64,000 nt of DNA from CALUOB01 sp944322305 (GTDB lineage: Bacteria > Actinomycetota > Coriobacteriia > Coriobacteriales > Coriobacteriaceae). The notes beneath the pieces are model-generated. The model had not been told where the DNA came from and made no database searches. It was given only the letters and a program-made list of their open reading frames with translations. A program made the translations under genes and the position numbers. Within the stretch, counting starts at the first letter, position 1. Every line of letters begins with the position of its first letter. Below, piece after piece: positions 57,966-64,000 of the stretch. The stretch lies in the NCBI GenBank assembly GCA_963931605.1, contig OZ007031.1:186001-250000 (forward strand), given 5' to 3'.

Positions 57966-59945
57966 ATGATCATCGCATTGGCACAGATCAACGCGCGGCT
58001 GGGCGACGTCGACGGCATCTGCGACCGCATCGCGGAGCAGGCCAAGCTCGCCGAAGAGGCCGGCGCGAACCTTATGTGCACCCCCTCGCCGCTGTTCTCA
58101 GGCATCCTGCCCGGCACGTTGGTGGAGTCAGCCGATTTCATGCACGACCTCATCTGCGGTCTCGAGCGCGTGGCGGCTCAGGTGAGCCCCATCTGCCTCG
58201 TGCCGGCGGTGGTGCCCTGCGCCGGTTCCCAGCTCTTCGAGGTCTTTATGCTCAAAGAGGGGCGCGTCATACCGGCGCGCACGCTCATGGCCCAGCGCAG
58301 GACCGGCGACCCCGATGAGGTGTGGGGGCCGCCGGTGTTCGACGTGGACGGCGTGCGCATCGGCGTGACCTTCGACATCGAGCGCGACATGGATCGCGTT
58401 CCCACCGGCACCGACCTCATGATCTATTTCCAGGTGGGTGGCTTCGACCCCACCGACGCAGCCACGGCGGGGGTGGCGGCGGTTTCCGAGGGGCGCTTCT
58501 GCGACCTCGCGCAGCGCTCGCGCCGCTGGATAGCCTGCATGGCACCGGTGGGTTCCTTTGACGAGGCCACCTACACCGGCGGCTCGTTTGTGATGGACGA
58601 CAACGGCCGCGTGGTGGCGGCCGCTCCCTGCTTCGAGGAGGGGCTCGCGGTGCAGGAGGTTCTGCGCGGGCAGGTGCTGCCTGCGGTTTCCCAGCACGAG
58701 CTGCCGGTGTTTTACCGGGAAGGCTGGATGTGGGAGGCGCTCGTGGCCTACCTGCGCGACAACCTCGCCGCGCGCGGGTGGACGCGCGCCGCGGCGCTGC
58801 TTTGCGGCGATCTGCCGAGCTCGCTTGCGGCGGTGCTCGCTGTTGACGCGCTGGGCTCGCGCAACGTGGTGGGCGTGATGGTTGAGCGCGGGCGCATCTT
58901 CACCCCGGCGCAGGAGGCCGCTGAGCAGCGCCGCTTGCGCCTTGCCCGGGAGCTCGCGGCGAACCTGCACATAGCGCTGGCCGAGCGCACCGCCCCGGGC
59001 ACCGACGAGCTTGCGGCCGAGGAGGGCGTGTCGTCCGCAGCGCTTGCCGAGCAGGTGGCGGCCGCGGCCGAGCAGCTGGTGGTCCGCACCGTTGCCGCCG
59101 GACACGCCGCAGCGTTGGTGAGCCCGCTTACCAAGACCGACTATGCCCTGGTGGGCGGTCGTCTGCCCGAACCGTACCTGGGTGACATCGCGCCGTTCGG
59201 CGACGTGTACCTCACGCACCTTGAGTTTCTCGCCCGGTACCGCAACGGCGTGTCGCCGGTGGTGCCGGCGTCCCTGGTGACGCTCAACGCCGTTGAGGAG
59301 CGCATGCGAGCGGTGCTTGCCGCTACGGCCCGCTCGCTCGCGGCGCTCCCAGGCTACGCTGACCGGGTAGCCGCCTGCCTGGAGCACCTGGAGGCAACCC
59401 AGGTTGACAGCATCCTCGACGCGCATGTTGACCGCAACCAGGGCGCGGGCGAGATCGCCTCGGCCGCGCTTCCCGCCGACGCGGTGCGCCTGCTTTTGAT
59501 GCAGGTGCGCGCGGGCGAGAGCGTGCGCCGCATGCTGCCGCCCGCCGCCATCGTGTCGGCGCGCTCGTTTGTCGAGCGCGGCTGGCCGCAGGCCCTTGCC
59601 TGGTCTGACCTGGGCCGCGAGAAGGACGTTGAACCGCGCACGGTCGAGGGGCTCGTCGCTGCCGAGATCGCGCGGTTCGAGGAGCGGGCCCCCGAGGCTG
59701 GCGAGCGCATCCGCGGGGAGATCATCGGCCTTATCGGCGAGATGCTGGGCTTGGGCGTCGAGGAGCAGGAGCAGCTCCAGGGCGAGGAGGGCCAGCGCCG
59801 CCTGCAGGAGGGCTTCGAGCGCTTCGAGCAGGAGCTCAGGCGGGCGATGAGCGCCGGCGGCGGGCGCGTGCAGCCCCCGCTCATGCCCGGGCAGGTTCCT
59901 CCGGGCGTTGACCCGAACAGCTACCCGTTCTTCTCGGACAACTAG
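57966..59945 (+). CDS. NadE-like protein with lost active sites
   Basis: A 659-residue homologue of glutamine-dependent NAD+ synthase that follows its two-domain layout. The glutaminase triad is gone: the Glu position is S41 (CTPSPLF), Lys is Gln (MAQRRTG) and the nucleophile Cys is D137 (GVTFDIERD). In the synthetase half the P-loop SGGLDS reads CGDLPS (280-285). Later regions are still recognisable (ALVSPLTKTDYALVGG, where working enzymes have GTGDLSE-ALG). The tail is long, helical and Gln/Glu-rich. The frame is intact for 659 codons with normal codon use. It may be a regulatory or structural relic; a working nadE is at 36076. Confidence 0.75.
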   Translation: MIIALAQINARLGDVDGICDRIAEQAKLAEEAGANLMCTPSPLFSGILPGTLVESADFMHDLICGLERVAAQVSPICLVPAVVPCAGSQLFEVFMLKEGRVIPARTLMAQRRTGDPDEVWGPPVFDVDGVRIGVTFDIERDMDRVPTGTDLMIYFQVGGFDPTDAATAGVAAVSEGRFCDLAQRSRRWIACMAPVGSFDEATYTGGSFVMDDNGRVVAAAPCFEEGLAVQEVLRGQVLPAVSQHELPVFYREGWMWEALVAYLRDNLAARGWTRAAALLCGDLPSSLAAVLAVDALGSRNVVGVMVERGRIFTPAQEAAEQRRLRLARELAANLHIALAERTAPGTDELAAEEGVSSAALAEQVAAAAEQLVVRTVAAGHAAALVSPLTKTDYALVGGRLPEPYLGDIAPFGDVYLTHLEFLARYRNGVSPVVPASLVTLNAVEERMRAVLAATARSLAALPGYADRVAACLEHLEATQVDSILDAHVDRNQGAGEIASAALPADAVRLLLMQVRAGESVRRMLPPAAIVSARSFVERGWPQALAWSDLGREKDVEPRTVEGLVAAEIARFEERAPEAGERIRGEIIGLIGEMLGLGVEEQEQLQGEEGQRRLQEGFERFEQELRRAMSAGGGRVQPPLMPGQVPPGVDPNSYPFFSDN

Positions 59946-60010
59946 CGCCGACCCTTTGACGGGCGCCTTTGGCTTGCGCCTTCCGGCTTGCCATGCCGCT
60001 CCGTTCCGTG

Positions 60011-60029
60011 TATAGTAGAACAAACGTTC
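60011..60029 (+). promoter_or_regulatory. ruvC promoter with LexA (SOS) box
   Basis: A -10 TATAGT (60011-60016) is followed at once by GAAC-AAAC-GTTC (60018-60029), a full match to the Gram-positive/actinobacterial LexA box GAAC-N4-GTTC. The box covers the expected start of transcription, so LexA would block the ruvCAB operon until DNA damage. Confidence 0.8.
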
Positions 60030-60057
60030 GTTACCGACGGTGCGGAGGGAGGCGCGC

Positions 60058-60582
60058 ATGATCATCCTCGGGATAGACCCCGGGCTTGCCAACACCGGCT
60101 GGGGCATCGTGGAAACGCGGGGGTCGGCCATGCGCGCTCGCGCCTACGGCTGCATCCACACCCCCGCAGGGGGAGACATGGCGCCGCGCCTGCGCCATAT
60201 CGCAGACGAGCTGACCGCCGTGGTCAAGCGCTACGGCCCCAAGGCAGCCGCCATCGAGGGGATCTACTTCGGCGCCAACGCGCGCTCGGCCATCCCCACC
60301 GCCCACGCCCGCGGCGCGGCGCTCGTGGCGCTTTCGCTCACCGGCGTGGAGATAGGCGAGTACACGCCCATGCAGATTAAGCAGTCGGTGGTGGGCACGG
60401 GCGCGGCCGACAAGCGCCAGGTGGCCTACATGGTGCGCACGCTTTTGCACCTGGACCACGACCCGCGACCCGACCACGCGGCCGACGCCTTGGCGTGCGC
60501 GGTGTGCCACGCGCACCTTCATCAGACCATGCGCCTTACCCAGGGCGCTTACACGCAAACGCGAGGGGGCGGATGCGCATGA
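60058..60582 (+). CDS. ruvC: Holliday junction endonuclease RuvC
   Basis: A 174-residue resolvase. The RNase H-type acids are visible: D7 (LGIDPG), E69-region AIEGIYFG, and the C-terminal pair in RPDHAADALACA. It cuts Holliday junctions bound by RuvAB. ATG 60058 follows GGAGGGAGG; the upstream GTG in frame lacks such a site. It is first in an SOS-controlled operon and overlaps ruvA by 4 bp. Confidence 0.95.
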   Translation: MIILGIDPGLANTGWGIVETRGSAMRARAYGCIHTPAGGDMAPRLRHIADELTAVVKRYGPKAAAIEGIYFGANARSAIPTAHARGAALVALSLTGVEIGEYTPMQIKQSVVGTGAADKRQVAYMVRTLLHLDHDPRPDHAADALACAVCHAHLHQTMRLTQGAYTQTRGGGCA

Positions 60583-61199
60583 TCGTTCAGCTGCGCGGAA
60601 CCGTGGCGGAGGCCACGCTTTCTACGGTGGTGCTCGACGTTTCGGGCGTCGGCTTTGAGCTGGGCATATCGGGCACCACGGCGGCGGCCCTGCCGCCTGT
60701 GGGCGCCGAGGCCATGCTCTACGTGCGCATGCAGGTGCGCGAGGACGCCATGACGCTTTTCGGCTTCGCCACGCGCGAGGAGCGCTCCCTGTTCGACCAC
60801 GTGGTGTCCGTTTCGGGGGTGGGGCCCAAGCTCGCGCTCTCGGTGCTTTCCACCTTCTCAGTGGCCGACCTGTACACCGTGGTGATGACCGACGACGCCA
60901 AGCGCATGGCCACCGTGCCGGGTGTGGGCAAGAAGACGGCCCAGCGCCTTATCCTCGAGCTCAAGAGCACGTTCGAGAAGGACAAGAGCCTGGGCAGCAG
61001 CCTGGGCGCGGCGCTGCCCGCGCAGCTGCCGCTGGCGAGCTCGCATCCCACGGCGCGAGCAGACGCCCAGGCGGCGCTGCTCTCCATGGGCTTCACGCCG
61101 CAGGAGGCCGAGCTCGCGCTCGCAGGGTATGATGATGACCAGACGTGTACGGAGGACATGCTGACCGGCGCGCTCAAGCGCCTGGGGATGGGTGCGTAG
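60579..61199 (+). CDS. ruvA: Holliday junction helicase subunit RuvA
   Basis: A 206-residue protein. Domain I is the OB-fold start (MIVQLRGTVAEATLSTVVLDV), domain II has the two helix-hairpin-helix motifs (VSGVGPKLALSVL near 75-90 and VPGVGKKTAQRLILEL near 110-125), and domain III is the RuvB-binding three-helix tail (DAQAALLSMGFTPQEAELAL). A Ser/Ala/Leu linker joins II and III. It overlaps ruvC (ATGA), and ruvB begins 3 bp after it. Confidence 0.95.
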   Translation: MIVQLRGTVAEATLSTVVLDVSGVGFELGISGTTAAALPPVGAEAMLYVRMQVREDAMTLFGFATREERSLFDHVVSVSGVGPKLALSVLSTFSVADLYTVVMTDDAKRMATVPGVGKKTAQRLILELKSTFEKDKSLGSSLGAALPAQLPLASSHPTARADAQAALLSMGFTPQEAELALAGYDDDQTCTEDMLTGALKRLGMGA

Positions 61200-61202
61200 G
61201 CT

Positions 61203-62252
61203 ATGTGGGAGCTGGATGAGTCTGAGGATCCGTGGGGGGAGGCCGCTTCCGGCCGCAACCGCATGGTGTCGGCCGACCTCACGGCCGACGATATCGACGT
61301 TGAGCACACGCTGCGCCCGCAGACGCTTGCCGACTATTGCGGCCAGGAGCGCATCAAGCAGAACCTCCGCGTGCTCATAGACGCCGCGAAGGCCCGCGGC
61401 GAGGCGCTCGACCACGTGATCTTCTCGGGCCCTCCCGGCTTGGGCAAGACCACGCTCGCCGCCGTGGTGGCAAACGAGCTCGGCGCGAACATCAAGACCA
61501 CCTCGGGCCCCGCCATCGCCCGCACCGGCGACCTCGCGGCGATTCTCACCAACCTGCAGCCGGGCGACGTGCTCTTCATCGACGAGATCCACCGTCTGAA
61601 CCACGCGGTTGAGGAGATCCTGTACCCGGCTATGGAGGACTTCTCGCTCGACATCGTGATCGGCAAGGGGCCGGCGGCGCGCTCCATCCGCCTGGACATC
61701 CCGCGCTTCACGCTCGTGGGCGCCACCACGCGCTCGGGCATGCTCACCGGGCCCCTGCGCGACCGCTTCGGCATCTCGTTCCGCCTGGATTACTACGGCA
61801 TCGACGACCTCGTCGACATCATCGAGCGCTCGGCCCGCATCCTCGGGGTGGGGATCGACCGCGAGTCGGCGGCAGAGATCGCCTCGCGCTCGCGCGGCAC
61901 CCCGCGCCTGGCCAACCGCCTGCTCAAGCGCGTGCGCGACTACGCGCAGGTGCGCGGCGGCGGGACCATCACGCTGCCGGTGACGCAGGACGCCCTCACG
62001 TTCTTCGAGATCGACGAGCTCGGGCTCGACTGGCTGGACGTGCGCATCTTGGAGACGCTGACCAAGACGTTCCGCGGCCGCCCGGTGGGCCTCACCACGC
62101 TGGCGAGCGCGGTGGGGGAGGATCCCGGCACGCTCGAGGACGTGTACGAGCCCTACCTTCTGCAGTGCGGCCTCATCATGCGCACGCCGCAGGGGCGCAT
62201 AGCCACGCTCGCAGCCTTCGAGCACTTGGGGATAGAGCCCCCTGCGGCCTAG
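61203..62252 (+). CDS. ruvB: Holliday junction helicase motor RuvB
   Basis: A 349-residue AAA+ motor. Walker A is GPPGLGKTTLA near residue 76, Walker B is LFIDEIHRLN near 124, sensor 1 is VGATTRSG near 172, and the arginine finger region is LRDRFGISFRLDYY. A winged helix ends the protein (TFRGRPVGLTTLASAVGEDPGTLED). With RuvA it moves Holliday junctions along DNA. It is last in the SOS operon. A GC stem (GCGGGGCG / CGCCCCGC, about 62273-62320) follows the stop. Confidence 0.96.
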   Translation: MWELDESEDPWGEAASGRNRMVSADLTADDIDVEHTLRPQTLADYCGQERIKQNLRVLIDAAKARGEALDHVIFSGPPGLGKTTLAAVVANELGANIKTTSGPAIARTGDLAAILTNLQPGDVLFIDEIHRLNHAVEEILYPAMEDFSLDIVIGKGPAARSIRLDIPRFTLVGATTRSGMLTGPLRDRFGISFRLDYYGIDDLVDIIERSARILGVGIDRESAAEIASRSRGTPRLANRLLKRVRDYAQVRGGGTITLPVTQDALTFFEIDELGLDWLDVRILETLTKTFRGRPVGLTTLASAVGEDPGTLEDVYEPYLLQCGLIMRTPQGRIATLAAFEHLGIEPPAA

Positions 62253-62486
62253 AAGTGGGGAGGCGGAGAAGCGGGGCGCGGATGCGCGCTGCGACGGCTC
62301 CGCCGCACAACCGCCCCGCACTGTTCACCCCGGCGTTCTCGTTGCGCCACGTCGTTTGCCGCCCGTCATCCCGCGCTTTGCCGAGCCGTCCGCGTAACGA
62401 TTTGGCGCGGCGGCAAAGCTTGGCGCGCGCAGGGGTTCGTTTTGCCGTAGGATAAAAGCCTAGTCGCCGTCTGAGAGGAGTCCTGC

Positions 62487-64000
62487 ATGCTCACTGACAT
62501 CGAGATCGCGCAAGCCGCAAAGCCCCTGCCCATCACCGAGGTGGCGAAGCGGGCGGGCGTTGACGAGCGGTACGTGATTCCGTACGGCTTCGACAAGGCC
62601 AAGATCGACTACGCCCTGCTGAACGAGCCGACCGAGCACAGCTCCAAGCTCGTGCTCGTCACCGCCATCAACCCCACCCCGGCGGGCGAGGGCAAGACCA
62701 CCACGACGATCGGCTTGGCAGACGCCCTGCAGCGCCGCGGCGTCAAGAGCGCCGTGGCCCTGCGCGAGCCGTCGCTCGGCCCGGTCTTCGGCGTGAAGGG
62801 CGGCGCGGCCGGCGGCGGGTATGCGCAGGTCATCCCCATGGAGGACATCAACCTGCACTTCACCGGCGACTTCCATGCCATCGGCGCGGCCAACAACCTG
62901 CTCGCCGCCATGCTCGACAACCACATCCAGCAGGGCAACGAGCTCGGCATCGACCCCAAGCGCATCACGTGGAAGCGCGCTGTCGACATGAACGACCGCC
63001 AACTGCGCCACATCGTTGACGGCCTGGGCGGCCAGGCCCAGGGCGTGCCGCGGGAGGACGGTTTCGACATCACCGTCGCCTCCGAGATCATGGCGATCCT
63101 GTGCCTCTCGACCTCCATTCCCGACCTCAAGCAGCGCTTGGGCGACATCGTGGTGGGCTACACCTATGGCGGCGAGCCGGTGCGCGCCCGCGACCTCAAA
63201 GCCCAGGGTGCCATGACGGCCCTGCTCAAGGACGCCCTCAAGCCCAACCTGGTGCAGACCCTGGAGGGCACGCCAGCCTTCGTGCACGGCGGTCCGTTCG
63301 CCAACATCGCCCACGGCTGCAATTCCGTCATGGCCACCCGCATGGCCATGCGCTTCGGTGACATCGCCATCACCGAGGCGGGCTTCGGCGCCGACCTGGG
63401 CGCGGAGAAGTTCTTCGACATCAAGTGCCGTATGGCGGGTCTCACCCCCGACGCGGTGGTGGTCGTGGCCACGGCGCGTGCCCTCAAGTACAACGGCGGT
63501 GTCGCCAAGGCCGACCTCAACACCGAGAACCTCGAGGCGCTGCGCGCCGGCCTGCCCAACCTGCTGCGCCACGTGGACAACGTGCAGTCGGTGTACGGGC
63601 TTCCCTGCGTGGTGGCCATCAACCGCTTCCCGTCGGACACCGAGGCGGAGCTTGCGCTTATCGCCGAGGAGTGCGAGAAGCTGGGCGTGAACGTTGCGCT
63701 GTCCGAGGTGTGGGCCAAGGGCGGCGAGGGCGCGCTTACGCTCGCCGACGAGGTCATGCGCCTGGTGAACGAGCCCAACCGCTTCCGCTTCTCCTACGAG
63801 GACGGCACGCCGGTTGACGAGGCGATAACGGCGGTGGCCACCAAGGTGTACCGCGCCGACGGCGTGGACTTCACCGCCGCCGCGCAAAAGCAGCTCGCCA
63901 CCCTCAAGGCCAACGGCTTCGGCAACCTGCCGGTCTGCATCGCCAAGACCCAGTACTCCTTCTCCGACGACGCCGCCAAGCTGGGCGCGCCGGAGAACTT
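62487..64000 (+). CDS. fhs: Formate-tetrahydrofolate ligase (5' part)
   Basis: The gene runs off the window after about 504 of the usual 555 codons, without a stop. It opens MLTDIEIAQAAKPLPITEVAK. The ATP-binding loop is NPTPAGEGKTTTTIG near residue 65, followed by the family signature VFGVKGGAAGGGYAQV near 92 and FVHGGPFANIAHGCNS near 270. The enzyme makes 10-formyl-THF from formate, THF and ATP, used in purine synthesis and one-carbon metabolism of anaerobes. ATG 62487 follows GAGAGGAG. A possible -10 GATAAA lies at 62451-62456. Confidence 0.96.
   Translation, partial: MLTDIEIAQAAKPLPITEVAKRAGVDERYVIPYGFDKAKIDYALLNEPTEHSSKLVLVTAINPTPAGEGKTTTTIGLADALQRRGVKSAVALREPSLGPVFGVKGGAAGGGYAQVIPMEDINLHFTGDFHAIGAANNLLAAMLDNHIQQGNELGIDPKRITWKRAVDMNDRQLRHIVDGLGGQAQGVPREDGFDITVASEIMAILCLSTSIPDLKQRLGDIVVGYTYGGEPVRARDLKAQGAMTALLKDALKPNLVQTLEGTPAFVHGGPFANIAHGCNSVMATRMAMRFGDIAITEAGFGADLGAEKFFDIKCRMAGLTPDAVVVVATARALKYNGGVAKADLNTENLEALRAGLPNLLRHVDNVQSVYGLPCVVAINRFPSDTEAELALIAEECEKLGVNVALSEVWAKGGEGALTLADEVMRLVNEPNRFRFSYEDGTPVDEAITAVATKVYRADGVDFTAAAQKQLATLKANGFGNLPVCIAKTQYSFSDDAAKLGAPEN

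Overview
The window is a high-GC bacterial chromosome segment with dense, mostly plus-strand genes. It most resembles an actinobacterium of the class Coriobacteriia (Collinsella/Olsenella-like gut bacteria). The reasons are the GC-rich third positions, the order rarA, DUF948, sigma factor, alaS, ruvX, mltG, yqeG, aroK, aroB-like (an actinobacterial theme), a DUF1846 protein, a CyuA-like enzyme, and an anaerobe's superoxide reductase. The genus is inferred, not proven.

Layout. 0-8.3 kb: tail of an ApbE-like gene, a YerC/TrpR-like regulator, an AddB/AddA-type recombination helicase-nuclease pair and a DUF3284 protein. 8.3-23 kb: dnaE, a zinc-ribbon membrane protein, thrS behind a possible leader-peptide attenuator, a cystathionine-synthase-like pseudoenzyme, mntP facing a His/Tyr/Asp-rich membrane protein, an ATP-grasp protein with an orphan prepilin peptidase, a dGTPase and rarA. 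23-33.3 kb: DUF948 protein, degenerate RsbW-like protein, SigB/F-type sigma factor, AI-2E family transporter, alaS, ruvX, mltG, yqeG, aroK and an AroB homologue without catalytic residues. 33.5-40 kb: HAD phosphatase, CyuA-like cysteine desulfidase, a full NadE and a DUF1846 protein, separated by very long perfect palindromes.

40-50.3 kb is an accessory island, its later part clearly AT-richer than the rest. It holds an HTH regulator, a transmembrane Ser/Thr kinase, a MerR-like regulator, a membrane protein, a lipoprotein with a duplicated domain, an XRE regulator with a broken second copy, DUF4230 and EcsC-like proteins and an MNT/HEPN toxin-antitoxin pair. It lies between two arrays of related 30-bp tandem repeats. 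50.3-64 kb returns to core genes: pyrG, a Xer recombinase, a YitT protein, an IS256-family element with a twice-frameshifted transposase, a Fic protein, superoxide reductase, a NadE-like pseudoenzyme, the SOS-controlled ruvCAB cluster and the first part of formate-tetrahydrofolate ligase.

Two themes stand out. Four full-length, in-frame homologues of enzymes have lost their catalytic or ligand-binding residues (CGS-like, RsbW-like, AroB-like, NadE-like). The intergenic DNA is rich in structure: 30-bp repeat arrays, palindromes with a conserved 26-bp core, and GC-rich leader hairpins after extended -10 promoters. No tRNA, rRNA or CRISPR array was seen.
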